Shown: positions 54,536-63,360 of the stretch, piece after piece
How the letters are laid out: each line of letters opens with the position of its first letter
How positions within the stretch are numbered: the first letter of the stretch is position 1
The notes under the pieces: model-generated
Database searches by the model: none
Told to the model about the DNA's origin: nothing
The model's input: the letters and a program-made list of their open reading frames with translations, nothing else
Program-made: the position numbers and the translations under genes
NCBI RefSeq assembly: GCF_016862115.1
Contig: NZ_BOMI01000057.1
Coordinates: forward strand, 1 to 64,000
Origin: Paractinoplanes deccanensis
GTDB taxonomy: Bacteria > Actinomycetota > Actinomycetes > Mycobacteriales > Micromonosporaceae
DNA length: 64,000 nucleotides
Direction of reading: 5' to 3'

Positions 54536-56106
54536 CACTCCTGTCAGTGGAGGACCTCTCCATCGCGTTCGAGGCCGAGGCGACCCGCGGTGTGGCTTTC
54601 GAGCTGCGCCGCGGGCGCGTCCTGGCCCTCGTGGGCGAGTCCGGCTCGGGCAAGAGCGTCTCCGCCATGTCGATCCTGGGCCTGCTGCCGGGCACCGCCC
54701 GGGTGAGCGGCAGCATCACCTTCGAGGGCGAGCAGCTCGTCGGTGCCGACCCCGAGCGGCTGCGCGAGCTGCGCGGCGGGCGGATCGGCACGGTGTTCCA
54801 GGAGCCGATGACGGCGTTCAACCCGGTCTTCACCGTCGGCAACCAGATCGCCGAGGCGCTCCGTACGCACGACAAGCCCGCCAGCCGGCAGCGCGTGCAC
54901 GACCTGCTCGGCCTCGTCGGGCTCGACGACCCGCGGCGCGTGGCCCGCTCGTACCCCCATCAGCTCTCCGGTGGCCAGCTCCAGCGCGCCATGATCGCGA
55001 TGGCGATCAGCTGTGACCCCGTGCTGCTCATCGCCGACGAGCCGACCACCGCGCTCGACGTGACCGCGCAGGCCGGGATCCTCGCCCTGCTGCGTGACCT
55101 GCGCGAGCGGCTCGGCATGGCGATCCTGTTGATCACCCACGACATGGGGGTGGTGGCCGGTCTCGCCGACGACGTCGTGGTGCTCGAGAAGGGCGTGGTG
55201 GTGGAGCGCGCGCCCGCCGGCCGGCTCTTCGCCGCTCCCGAGGACGGCTACACGCGGGCGCTGCTGGACGCTGTGCCCCGGCTGGGATCGGCCACCCGCG
55301 AGGCGATCGAGCCTTCCGGGGACACGCTCGTGCTGACCGACGTCGTCGTCGAGTACTCCGGGCGGTTCCGCGCGGTGGACGGCGTCTCGCTGACCGTCGG
55401 CGCGGGCGAGATCCTGGGCCTGGTCGGCGAGTCCGGGTCGGGAAAGTCCACGATCGGCCGGGCCGTGGCCGGTCTCGTGCCGGTGACCGCGGGCACCGCG
55501 CTGGTCGGTGGCGCGGACATCGGCCGGGCGGCCCGGCACCCGTGGCGCCGCGCGGCCCAGCTGCGGCGCATCCGGTCGGGCATCGGCATCGTCTTCCAGG
55601 ATCCGGCGTCCTCGCTCAACCCGCGGGTCACCGTGGCCGACAGCATCGCCGAGCCGTTGGTGCTCCATCGTGACCTGGACGCCGCCGCGCGCGGCCGCCG
55701 GGTGGCCGAGCTCCTCGACGCGGTGCGGCTTCCCACGGCGTTGCGCGATCGCTACCCGTACGAGATGTCAGGGGGTCAACGGCAGCGGGTCGCGATCGCG
55801 CGTGCGCTGGCGCTGAACCCGCCCCTGCTGATCGCGGACGAGCCCACCAGCGCGCTGGACGTGTCGGTGCAGGCGCGCGTGCTGGAGCTGCTGCGGTCGT
55901 TGCAGGACGAGTTCGGCTTCGCCTGCCTGTTCATCAGCCACGACCTGGCCGTGGTCGAGCGGCTGGCGCACCGGGTGGCCGTGATGCACCGCGGCACGAT
56001 CGTCGAGCAGGGCCCCGCGCCGGACGTGCTGCGCGCGCCGGAACACCCGTACACCCGGCGCCTGCTCGCGTCGGTGCTCGTGCCGGACCCGGCCCACCGG
56101 GGCTGA
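54532..56106 (+). CDS. Fused DppD-DppF ABC transporter ATPase
   Basis: A 524-residue protein with two complete nucleotide-binding domains. Domain one: GESGSGKSVS, LSGGQLQRAM, LLIADEPTTALD. Domain two: GESGSGKSTIG, MSGGQRQRVA, LLIADEPTSALD, each with a SHD/THD switch. Both sites look catalytically competent, unlike the sugar-type ATPase at 7143. The GTG start overlaps the stop of the lipoprotein gene (GTGA). It powers the two upstream permeases. Confidence 0.94.
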   Translation: MTLLSVEDLSIAFEAEATRGVAFELRRGRVLALVGESGSGKSVSAMSILGLLPGTARVSGSITFEGEQLVGADPERLRELRGGRIGTVFQEPMTAFNPVFTVGNQIAEALRTHDKPASRQRVHDLLGLVGLDDPRRVARSYPHQLSGGQLQRAMIAMAISCDPVLLIADEPTTALDVTAQAGILALLRDLRERLGMAILLITHDMGVVAGLADDVVVLEKGVVVERAPAGRLFAAPEDGYTRALLDAVPRLGSATREAIEPSGDTLVLTDVVVEYSGRFRAVDGVSLTVGAGEILGLVGESGSGKSTIGRAVAGLVPVTAGTALVGGADIGRAARHPWRRAAQLRRIRSGIGIVFQDPASSLNPRVTVADSIAEPLVLHRDLDAAARGRRVAELLDAVRLPTALRDRYPYEMSGGQRQRVAIARALALNPPLLIADEPTSALDVSVQARVLELLRSLQDEFGFACLFISHDLAVVERLAHRVAVMHRGTIVEQGPAPDVLRAPEHPYTRRLLASVLVPDPAHRG

Positions 56107-56132
56107 TCGTCCGCGGCGGGCCGGGCCGTTCG

Positions 56133-57620
56133 TCAGTGCTGGTGGAGCAGGCTGTGCGTCCGGCTGATCTGCGCCCACGACTTCGGGGCGGCCGGGGCTG
56201 TGCGGGCGAGCGTGGTCGCGACCACCGGCTTGGACGGGGTGGAGAGCCACGCCTCGAACAGGGCGCCGAGGTCCTCGCCGGAGATCTTCTCGGCCAGGCC
56301 GGTGAACTGCTCGGTGGTGGCGTTGCCGTAGCGGTGCTCGGCGGCCCAGGCGCGCAGGATCTCGAAGAAGTCGTCGTCGCCCACCGCCAGGCGCAGCTGG
56401 TGAAGCGTCATCGCGCCGCGGTCGTAGACGGCGTCGCCGAAGAGCTGGGCCACCCCGGGATCGGCCGGCGCGGTCGTCCAGATCGGAGCGTCGGGCGGAG
56501 AGGTCGCGTACAGGTAGTCGAAGATCTCCTGGGCGGTGCCCTCGTCGTTCCTCTCCGACCACAGCCACTCGGCGTAGGTCGCGAAGCCCTCGTTGAGCCA
56601 GATGTGCCGCCAGTCGGCCACCGAGACCGAGTCGCCGAACCACTGGTGGGCGTTCTCGTGCACGACCACCGAGGTGTTGGAGCCGCGGGTGAAGAAGCGG
56701 GTCGAGTAGTTCGGCCGGGTCTGGTTCTCGAGCGCGCAGCAGAGCGTGTCGGGCGGGGCGACGACGCCGCCGCGTGCCTCGAAGGGGTACGGGCCGAAGA
56801 GCGTGGTCTCCCAGTCGGTGATCTCCGCGGTGCGCTCCACGCTGGCCTGCGCCGCCTCGCGCAGCTCCTGGGTCATCAGCCGCGAGTACGCGTTGTAGAC
56901 GGGCCGGCCGCTCGCGGTCGTGTCGGTCGTGACGTCGTACTGCCCGACGGTCATGAACGTCAGGTAGGCTGCCTGCGGCTTGAGCGAGCGCCAGCTCCAG
57001 CGGGTGTAGCCCAGCGTCTCCCGCACCGGCGGGCGGGGCATGACCCCGTTGCTGATCGCCTCGACGCCGTCGGGCACCGAGATCGAGACGTCGAAGGTGG
57101 CCTTGTCGGTCGGGTGGTCGTTGCTCGGGTACCACCACCAGGCGATCTCCGGCTCGCCGATGGCCATGGCGCCGTCGGGCGTGCGGATCCAGGCGGTGAA
57201 GCCGGCCGCCACCTTGGTGGACGGCACGCCCGAGTACCGCACCACGATCGTCATGGCGCCGCCGTCGCTCACCGGCCGGGCCGGGGTGACGACCAGCTCG
57301 TGATCGCCCTGCCGGGCGAAGGTGGCCGGGCGGTTGTTCACCAGCACCGACGACACGTCGAGCACGAAGTCGAGGTTGAAGCGGCTCAGGTCCTGCTCGG
57401 CGGTCGCCAGGATCGTGGTGGTGCCGGTGAGCAGGTCGGTCGCGGGGGTGTAGCGCAGGCGGACGTCGTAGTGGGACACGTCGTACCCGCTGTTGCCGTA
57501 GTCCGGGAAGTAGCTGTCGCCCACACCGGGGCCGCCGGGCGCGGGCGCGGCATGCGCGGCCACCCCCGTACCGGCGAGGGTCAACGCTGTGGCGGTCAGC
57601 GCCACGAGCAGTCGTCGCAC
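56133..57620 (-). CDS. Secreted M1-family zinc metallopeptidase
   Basis: A 495-residue exported peptidase with a signal peptide (LLVALTATALTLAGTGVAAH). The N-terminal beta domain precedes the catalytic zinc site HENAHQWFGDS with NEGFATYAEW supplying the third ligand. The usual GxMEN exopeptidase motif is altered (LCCALENQTRP), as in a secreted subgroup. The protein ends after the catalytic domain, shorter than full aminopeptidase N. GTG 57620 has AGGAAG upstream. It is convergent with the peptide importer, so it could supply its substrates. Confidence 0.92.
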   Translation of the reverse strand: MRRLLVALTATALTLAGTGVAAHAAPAPGGPGVGDSYFPDYGNSGYDVSHYDVRLRYTPATDLLTGTTTILATAEQDLSRFNLDFVLDVSSVLVNNRPATFARQGDHELVVTPARPVSDGGAMTIVVRYSGVPSTKVAAGFTAWIRTPDGAMAIGEPEIAWWWYPSNDHPTDKATFDVSISVPDGVEAISNGVMPRPPVRETLGYTRWSWRSLKPQAAYLTFMTVGQYDVTTDTTASGRPVYNAYSRLMTQELREAAQASVERTAEITDWETTLFGPYPFEARGGVVAPPDTLCCALENQTRPNYSTRFFTRGSNTSVVVHENAHQWFGDSVSVADWRHIWLNEGFATYAEWLWSERNDEGTAQEIFDYLYATSPPDAPIWTTAPADPGVAQLFGDAVYDRGAMTLHQLRLAVGDDDFFEILRAWAAEHRYGNATTEQFTGLAEKISGEDLGALFEAWLSTPSKPVVATTLARTAPAAPKSWAQISRTHSLLHQH

Positions 57621-57696
57621 GGGACTTCCTTCCGTCGGCGGAAAGAGACCCGGCGAAGTATCGAAAGACGTCGAAAGATCGCCGCCCCGTCGGCGG

Positions 57697-59793
57697 CTAC
57701 CGGCGGAGGCCGGCGAGACGGCGGCGGAAGCGCTCGGCCGTCGTGTCGCGGCCGATCTCGACGCTGACCCGCAGACCCTCGCGCAGGGCGGCGGCCGCCT
57801 CCTCCTCGCGGCCCGCGGCCAGCTGGGCGTCCGCGAGGCCGTCCAGGTTGCGCAGGACGAACTGCCACAGGTTGGCTTCGCGGGACAGCCTCAGGCCGCG
57901 CTCGTGCACCTCGACGGCGGTGCGCCAGTCGCCGAGGGCGGTGTGGTCGAGCCCGATCGAATAGAGGACGTCGGGTACGAGCGACGCCGCCGCCTCGGGG
58001 CTCAGCCGGTCGTAGCTCGCCAGCAGCCGTTCGTGCCGCTCCAGCGCCTCGGCGGGCCGGCCGCGCAGCCGGTCCAGGTCGCCGAGGGTGGCCAGCGCGG
58101 TGCCGGCGCCCTCCAGGTCACCGGCCCGCTCGAAGAGGATCCAGGCGCGCTCGGCCACGTCCGCGGCGTCGTCGTACTCCTTGCCGGCGAAGTGGATGTC
58201 GCTCAGCATGCGCAGCGCCCACGCCTGCTGCACCGGATCGCCGGCCTCCTCGGCGACGGCGAGCGCCTGCCGGGCGTACCCACCGGCGATGTCGAACCGG
58301 CGCCCGATCGCCGCCGCCGCCCACGAGAGGTGGTTGAGCTGGGTGGCCTCGGCGACGCGGTCACCGACGGCGGCGGCGCTTTCCCGGGCGAGGTTGAAGA
58401 CCTCCTCCCACCGGGTCCAGTCGGTCCAGCGCTCGGAGAACCAGTGCATCGCGTCGGCCGCGCCGATGACCTCGCGGTGCCGGCCCGCCGCCGCGGCCAG
58501 GCGCAGCGCGCCCACCCAGTTGTCGCCCTCGGCCTTGAGCCACTCCTCCGCGGCGGCGGCGCCGGCGAACTGCCCGCCGCCCTGCGCGCCGGGCTCGAAC
58601 CAGTTGCCGGCGGCGGTGGCGGTGGCGACCAGCCACGCCGCCATCGGGCCCTCCTCGGCACGGTCCGCCGGGCTCAGCCGCTCGCGGGCGAAGAGCCGGA
58701 GCAGGTCGTGGAAGCGGTAACGCAGGTCGGCCGACGACTGGAGCAGGGCCAGGTCGAGCAGCTCGTCGAGGGCGTCCTCGGTCTCCTCCTCCGGCAGGCC
58801 GGCGAGCACGGTGGCGAGCTCGATGCCCGCGTCCGCGCCGGGCACCAGGGCGAGCCGGCGAAAGACGGTCGCCGCCTCGGCGGACAGCTGCCGGTACGAC
58901 AGCTCGAAGGCACCCGCCACACCGCGGTCGCTCTCCCCGGCGAGCCTGCCGGCCAGGTCCTCCAGGTCCCACTCGGGCCGGCTCAGCAGCCGGTTCGCGG
59001 CGATCCGCAGCGCGAGGGGCAGATGGCCGCACAGCTCGGCGACGCGCGGCACCGCCTCGCCGGCCCGGTCGCCCACAATCTCGCGGAGCAGGGTGGCGGA
59101 CTCGGCCTCGGTCAGCGTGTCCAGGTGGACGCGGCGGACCCGCTCCAGCCCGGCGAGCACCCGCCGGCTCGTGACGAGGGTGAGCGCGGCCGCGTCGTCG
59201 TGCAGCAGCGGGCGCACCTGAGGCTCGCCGGCCGCGTTGTCGAGCACGATCAGGGCCGGCTTCTCGCGTACGACCGACCGGTACAGCTCCTCCCGGTCCG
59301 CCGGCTCGGCCGGGATCTCGCCGGGGGCCGTGCCGAACGCCTGGAGCAGCTGCCCGAGCGCATCGGCGGCGCTCGGCGGGCTCTCGTCCAGGCCGCGCAG
59401 GTCGACGAGGAACGTCCCGGCCGGATAACGACCGGCGAGCCGCCGGGCGGCCTGCGCCGCGAACGTGGTCTTGCCGACTCCCGGCGCGCCGGTGACCACG
59501 ACGACCGGACCGCCCGGCCGCTCGACGGCGGCCAGCTCGGCGGCCCGGCCCACGAAGTCGCCGGCCACCCGTCCGCCCAGGTCGTCGCCCGCCGCCGGCG
59601 CGGCGATCTCGACACCGAGCGCGCCCGCGAGCAGGGCCAGGGTCCGCGCCTGCGGCCGCCGGCTGCGCCCGCGCTCGATGTCGCCGATGCCGCGCACGCT
59701 CACGCCCGAGCGCTCGGCCAGCTCCTCGACGCTCAGCCCCGCCGCGTGCCGGGCCCTGCGCAGGCGCTGCCCCAGCGGCTCGCGGTCGGCCAC
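57697..59793 (-). CDS. STAND-family regulator: XRE-HTH, NB-ARC and TPR
   Basis: A 698-residue protein. Residues 1-60 form an XRE helix-turn-helix (LGQRLRRARHAAGLSVEELA). The NB-ARC domain has Walker A VVVTGAPGVGKTTFAAQAAR, Walker B PALIVLDNA and the GxP-like segment CGHLPLALRIAANR. The C-terminal 300 residues are TPR repeats. This architecture belongs to signal-controlled ATPase switches in actinobacteria. The GTG start is 1 nt after the stop of the epimerase gene. Its target is unknown. Confidence 0.93.
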   Translation of the reverse strand: MADREPLGQRLRRARHAAGLSVEELAERSGVSVRGIGDIERGRSRRPQARTLALLAGALGVEIAAPAAGDDLGGRVAGDFVGRAAELAAVERPGGPVVVVTGAPGVGKTTFAAQAARRLAGRYPAGTFLVDLRGLDESPPSAADALGQLLQAFGTAPGEIPAEPADREELYRSVVREKPALIVLDNAAGEPQVRPLLHDDAAALTLVTSRRVLAGLERVRRVHLDTLTEAESATLLREIVGDRAGEAVPRVAELCGHLPLALRIAANRLLSRPEWDLEDLAGRLAGESDRGVAGAFELSYRQLSAEAATVFRRLALVPGADAGIELATVLAGLPEEETEDALDELLDLALLQSSADLRYRFHDLLRLFARERLSPADRAEEGPMAAWLVATATAAGNWFEPGAQGGGQFAGAAAAEEWLKAEGDNWVGALRLAAAAGRHREVIGAADAMHWFSERWTDWTRWEEVFNLARESAAAVGDRVAEATQLNHLSWAAAAIGRRFDIAGGYARQALAVAEEAGDPVQQAWALRMLSDIHFAGKEYDDAADVAERAWILFERAGDLEGAGTALATLGDLDRLRGRPAEALERHERLLASYDRLSPEAAASLVPDVLYSIGLDHTALGDWRTAVEVHERGLRLSREANLWQFVLRNLDGLADAQLAAGREEEAAAALREGLRVSVEIGRDTTAERFRRRLAGLRR

Positions 59794-59794
59794 C

Positions 59795-60625
59795 TCAGCG
59801 CCAGCTGTGCTGCGGCTCGTACCCGAGGACGCGGCGCGCCTTGTCGATGGAGAGCAGGGTCTCGTGCTCGCCGAGCTCCTTGGTCACGGGCACGCCCGGA
59901 TAGACCTCGGCCGCGAGGCTCGCCGACGACCGGCTCATCACCGTGTCCGCGTTCGCGATGATGAAGACCTCGACGCCCGGATTGTCGTAGGCGAGGGCCT
60001 TGCGCACGGCCTGCGCGCCGTCGCGGGCGTCGATGTAGCCCCACAGGTTCCACTTGCGCAGCCGGGGGTCGTGGTCGAAGGAGGGGAACTGCTCGTAGTC
60101 CGCCGGCTCCATGACGTTCGAGAACCGCAGCCCGATCATCTTGAGCGTGGGATCCCACCGGCAGAACTCCGCCGCCATGGTCTCCTCGAGGTGCTTGGCC
60201 AGCGCGTACCGCGACTCGGGGCGGGCCGGGTATTCCTCGTCGAGCGGAATGTACGGGGGCGGGGTGTCGAACGGGATGCCGAGCAGCGTCTCGCTGGACG
60301 CCCACACCACGTTGGTGATCCGGGCCGCCTTCGCCGCCGCGAACACGTTGTAGGTGGCGGTGATGTTGTTGTGGAACGTGGCGGCGTTGCCGGTGATCCC
60401 GGGAGCCGGGATGGCCGCGAGATGCACGACGGCGTCGATCCGGTCGTACCGGTCGTCGATCGCGGTGAGCGCCTCGACCGTCTGCCCGTAATCGGTGAGA
60501 TCGATCCGAATGTCCGGCCGCTCCGCCGCCGCATCCAGATTGATCACCTCGTGACCGTGCTCCCGCAGATCGGCGACTACGGCCCGGCCCAGCTTGCCCG
60601 TGCCCCCGGTGACGGCGATCCGCAT
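59795..60625 (-). CDS. NAD-dependent epimerase/dehydratase (extended SDR)
   Basis: A 276-residue Rossmann enzyme. The cofactor motif is VTGGTGKLGRAVVADLRE and the catalytic Tyr-Lys pair is in RYALAKHLEE. NLWGYIDARDGAQAVRKAL is typical of the NAD-epimerase/uronate-dehydrogenase-like group. There is no signal peptide. Substrate is probably a sugar nucleotide or sugar acid. It is upstream of and nearly fused to the STAND regulator (1-nt gap). Confidence 0.88.
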   Translation of the reverse strand: MRIAVTGGTGKLGRAVVADLREHGHEVINLDAAAERPDIRIDLTDYGQTVEALTAIDDRYDRIDAVVHLAAIPAPGITGNAATFHNNITATYNVFAAAKAARITNVVWASSETLLGIPFDTPPPYIPLDEEYPARPESRYALAKHLEETMAAEFCRWDPTLKMIGLRFSNVMEPADYEQFPSFDHDPRLRKWNLWGYIDARDGAQAVRKALAYDNPGVEVFIIANADTVMSRSSASLAAEVYPGVPVTKELGEHETLLSIDKARRVLGYEPQHSWR

Positions 60626-60748
60626 CTGGCCTCCCCTAGAACGACATGCCAGCCGTCAAGATAGCCCGCGGCCCGCGCCGCCGTTCCCGCAGCCTCTGCC
60701 GGGTCCCCGCCGAGCTCGAGCAGGCGACGACCCGGCAGCCCCGCACCG

Positions 60749-61468
60749 TCAGACGGGCTGGCCGATCGGGCGGATCGTCACCGTGTTGAGGTCGACGCCG
60801 TCCGGCCGGCCGAGCGCGAAGCCGATCGCCTCGGCCACCGCGTCCGGGCTCATCGCGATGGGCGGGGCCTGGCCGTGCCAGAACGCGGTGTCGATCATGC
60901 CGGGGTTCACCACCGTGACCCCGACGCCGCGGGTCGTGGCGTGCAGGCGGAGGTTCTCGGCGAAGCCGACCACCGCCCACTTCGTGGCGGAATAGAGGTT
61001 GCCGGGGCTGTTCTTGATGCCGGCCACGCTGCCGAGCAGCACCAGCCGGCCGTGGGACCGCTCGAGGTGGGGCAGGGCCGCCTCGGCCAGCAGGGCCGGG
61101 CCGAGCACGTTGGTGAGCACCATCGGTGCCCACAGCCGCGGGTCGCCACCGTCGAGGACGCCGGGACTGCCCGGCCGGAAGTGATCCGGCGACGCGCCGC
61201 CCGCGTTCGCGACCGCCGCGTCGAGCGACCCGAAGCGCTCCACCGTGCTGGTGACCGCCGCGTTCGTGGCGTCCCAGTCGGCGGCGTCCGCCACCAGGCC
61301 CAGGACGCGGTCCGTGTGGCCGGTCTCGTCGAGGAAGGCCGCGAGGCGGCCGGGGTCGCGCCCGGTGACGGCGACCCGGTGGCCGCGCCCGAGCAGGAGC
61401 CGAGCGGTCGCGGCGCCGATCCCGCTCGTGCCGCCGGTGATCAGGACCGTCTTGAGTGAGGTGTTCAT
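60749..61468 (-). CDS. Short-chain dehydrogenase/reductase
   Basis: A 239-residue classical SDR. The cofactor motif is TGGTSGIGAATARLLLGRG, the NAG motif is AAVANAGGAS, and the catalytic residues are Ser in LLGSVAGI and the YxxxK pair in YSATKWAVVGF. ATG 61468 is chosen over the in-frame GTG three codons upstream (61477). It is divergent from the XRE regulator (101 bp gap), which is its probable controller. Confidence 0.93.
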   Translation of the reverse strand: MNTSLKTVLITGGTSGIGAATARLLLGRGHRVAVTGRDPGRLAAFLDETGHTDRVLGLVADAADWDATNAAVTSTVERFGSLDAAVANAGGASPDHFRPGSPGVLDGGDPRLWAPMVLTNVLGPALLAEAALPHLERSHGRLVLLGSVAGIKNSPGNLYSATKWAVVGFAENLRLHATTRGVGVTVVNPGMIDTAFWHGQAPPIAMSPDAVAEAIGFALGRPDGVDLNTVTIRPIGQPV

Positions 61469-61569
61469 GGCGTTCACTCTGTGACGCGGCGCGGGCCCGC
61501 GACAGATGCTCCGGAAGGTGGGGACGGCATCCCCTGGCAGCGGCGGCACCACCCGGGGAAGCTGTACGT

Positions 61570-62430
61570 ATGCCGAACACGAGGTACTCCGAGCTCGGTG
61601 GCTTCCTGCGCTCGCGACGCGAGCGGATCCGCCCCGAGGAGGTCGGGCTCGCGCCCGGCCCGCGGCGCCGCGTCCCGGGCCTGCGCCGCGACGAGGTCGC
61701 CGTCCTGGCCGGCGCCTCGGTGGAGTACTACACCGAGCTCGAGCGCGGTGCCGGCTCGCAGCCCTCCGACCAGATGCTCGCCGCGCTCGCCCGCGCCCTG
61801 CGCCTGAGCCACGACGAGCGCGACCATCTGTACCGGCTGGCGAACCGCCCGATCCCGCAGCGGGGCGGGACGGCGTCACACGTCCACCCCGCGATGCTCG
61901 ACCTGCTGACCCGCATCGACGGCACCCCGGCGATGGTGAGCACCGACCTGCACACCGTCCTGGTGCAGAACCCGCTCGCCGTCGCGATGCTCGGCGACCT
62001 GTGCGCGCACCGCGGCCGCGCGGCGAGCTTCCTCTACCGGTGGTTCACCGACCCGGCCTCGCGGCAGATCTACCCGCGGGAGGACCTGGCCCCGCAGTCA
62101 CGCTCGTTCGTCGCCGACCTGCGCGCGGCGGTCGGGCGGCGCAGCCCGGGCGACGCCGAGGCGGCCGAGCTGGTGGACGAGCTGCTGCGGGAGTCGCCGG
62201 AGTTCCGGTCGCTCTGGGCCGGCCAGGAGGTGGAGGTGCGCCGGGACGAGCGCAAGCGGATCCTGCACCCCACCGTCGGCCTGCTCGACCTGCACACCCT
62301 GAGCCTGTTCAGCGAGGACGGCCGGCAGCGGTTGCTCTGGTTCACCCCGCGTGCCGGCACCGACACCGCCGAGAAGCTCGCCCTGCTGACCGTCGTGGGC
62401 ACCGAGGCGATGCCGACCGTTGCCGGCTAA
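61570..62430 (+). CDS. XRE regulator with MmyB-like ligand-binding domain
   Basis: A 286-residue regulator. The N-terminal HTH is RRVPGLRRDEVAVLAGASVE, followed by YYTELERGAG. The C-terminal MmyB-like PAS domain includes VLVQNPLAVAMLGDL, SFLYRWFTDPASRQIYPRED and LHPTVGLLDLHTLSLFSEDG, where a hydrophobic ligand would bind. It is divergent from the SDR gene, a very common arrangement for this family. It is the intact paralogue of the pseudogene at 20417. Its stop codon lies at the edge of the IS remnant. Confidence 0.92.
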   Translation: MPNTRYSELGGFLRSRRERIRPEEVGLAPGPRRRVPGLRRDEVAVLAGASVEYYTELERGAGSQPSDQMLAALARALRLSHDERDHLYRLANRPIPQRGGTASHVHPAMLDLLTRIDGTPAMVSTDLHTVLVQNPLAVAMLGDLCAHRGRAASFLYRWFTDPASRQIYPREDLAPQSRSFVADLRAAVGRRSPGDAEAAELVDELLRESPEFRSLWAGQEVEVRRDERKRILHPTVGLLDLHTLSLFSEDGRQRLLWFTPRAGTDTAEKLALLTVVGTEAMPTVAG

Positions 62431-62569
62431 GGCGTGTTTCAGAAATGGTTGCCGGTGAAGGTCACGGCGTGGCGGTGATCGATGACTGACGAGGCCTCCG
62501 GCAGATGATTCAGCGACCAAGCTAGAACTTCATACTGGAGACCTCGTGGCCACCTTAGACCGTGTGTCG

Positions 62570-62782
62570 TTAGGGGTTGTTGCTCGTCAGCAGGTTGAGG
62601 CGATCGGCGCGGCGGTAGCAGATCAGAGCGCAGGCCAGGCGCGGGAATCCGAGGAAGTGGGAAGCCTTGCGTTCGTAGCGGCGGGCCAGGCGGCGGAACC
62701 GGGTGGTCCATTCCAGACCGCAGTTCATCCCGGTCCTGCGCCGTATCAGGGTGACTCGCCTCGGGATCGGACGGCCCCGCAC
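62570..62782 (-). pseudogene. IS5-family transposase remnant (C-terminal part)
   Basis: A 70-codon fragment whose core (GLEWTTRFRRLARRYERKAS, then HFLGFPRLACALICYRRADR) is the end of an IS5/IS427-type DDE transposase, where RRLxxRYER and LACALIC are family marks. The DDE catalytic core upstream is absent, so it cannot act. Confidence 0.8.
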
Positions 62783-62787
62783 CAGCC

Positions 62788-62940
62788 CCCGCGTTCGACA
62801 AGGAGCTCTACCGGCTACGCCACGCCGTTGAGAACGGCATCGCCCGACTCAAGCGCTACCGCGGCGTCGCCACCCGATACGACTCGCCGTCCGTTACCAA
62901 GCCGTCCTGACCATCACCATCATCGGCGAGTGGCTCTGAC
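62788..62940 (+). pseudogene. Second transposase remnant with frameshift
   Basis: [20 protein letters not shown] and [11 protein letters not shown] are the C-terminal DDE-box region (Glu in HAVENGI) of an IS4/IS5-type transposase. A two-base loss near 62882 shifts the frame; the correct tail [18 protein letters not shown] then ends at the TGA at 62938. Only the last 50 codons remain. Confidence 0.8.
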
Positions 62941-62963
62941 CAGGTCATGAAACACGCCTTAGG

Positions 62964-63293
62964 TCAGCGCTCGTCTCGGTGGGGGCCGGTGGCCCAACTG
63001 CGGAACTGGTGAATGGCCTCGCCGAGGTTGAGGGGTCCGCAGGCGGCCTCGAACCGCTCGTCGGCCACCCGGGCGATGAACCAGTCGTGCTCGCCGCGGT
63101 GCACCTCACGCCTCGCGAACGGGCGGCCTTCCAGGGCGGTGTCGCGCAGGTCCACTCGCAGGGACCAGCCCGGGTTGTCGAGCGTGTCGATCGACACGCC
63201 GTACTCGTGTTCCCACTCTCCGTCGCACTGGGTGGCGTACCAGCCTTGGAGCCAGGTGAGCGCGTCAGGCGTCGGCGGGTCGAGGTCGGCCAT
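62964..63293 (-). CDS. Imm53-family immunity protein
   Basis: A 109-residue protein matching the Imm53 family: LTWLQGWYATQCDGEWEHEY, then DTLDNPGWSLRVDLRDTALE, then EHDWFIARV and a final FRSWA. Such proteins neutralise polymorphic or contact-dependent toxins in the cytosol. No toxin gene lies beside it: the IS remnant is on one side and a secreted hydrolase on the other, so it is an orphan or has lost its partner. ATG 63293 starts it; the stop is 1 bp from the right inverted repeat of the IS. Confidence 0.82.
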   Translation of the reverse strand: MADLDPPTPDALTWLQGWYATQCDGEWEHEYGVSIDTLDNPGWSLRVDLRDTALEGRPFARREVHRGEHDWFIARVADERFEAACGPLNLGEAIHQFRSWATGPHRDER

Positions 63294-63360
63294 CGGGTCA
63301 TGATGCCGGGCCTGCCGGCCGGGCCCTGGGTGGGGCTCGGCCGGCAGGGCGCCGGACCGC

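Larger units (their letters stand above)
62427..62962. mobile_element. Decayed IS5-type insertion element bounded by 15-bp inverted repeats
   Basis: CTAAGGCGTGTTTCA (62427-62441) and TGAAACACGCCTTAG (62948-62962) are exact reverse complements enclosing 506 bp. Inside are two transposase fragments in opposite orientations and no complete gene, so it is a dead, internally deleted or composite element. A TA target duplication fits both edges. Removing the element restores a TAG stop for the XRE gene and leaves the immunity gene intact, so the insertion fell exactly between two convergent genes. Confidence 0.85.
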
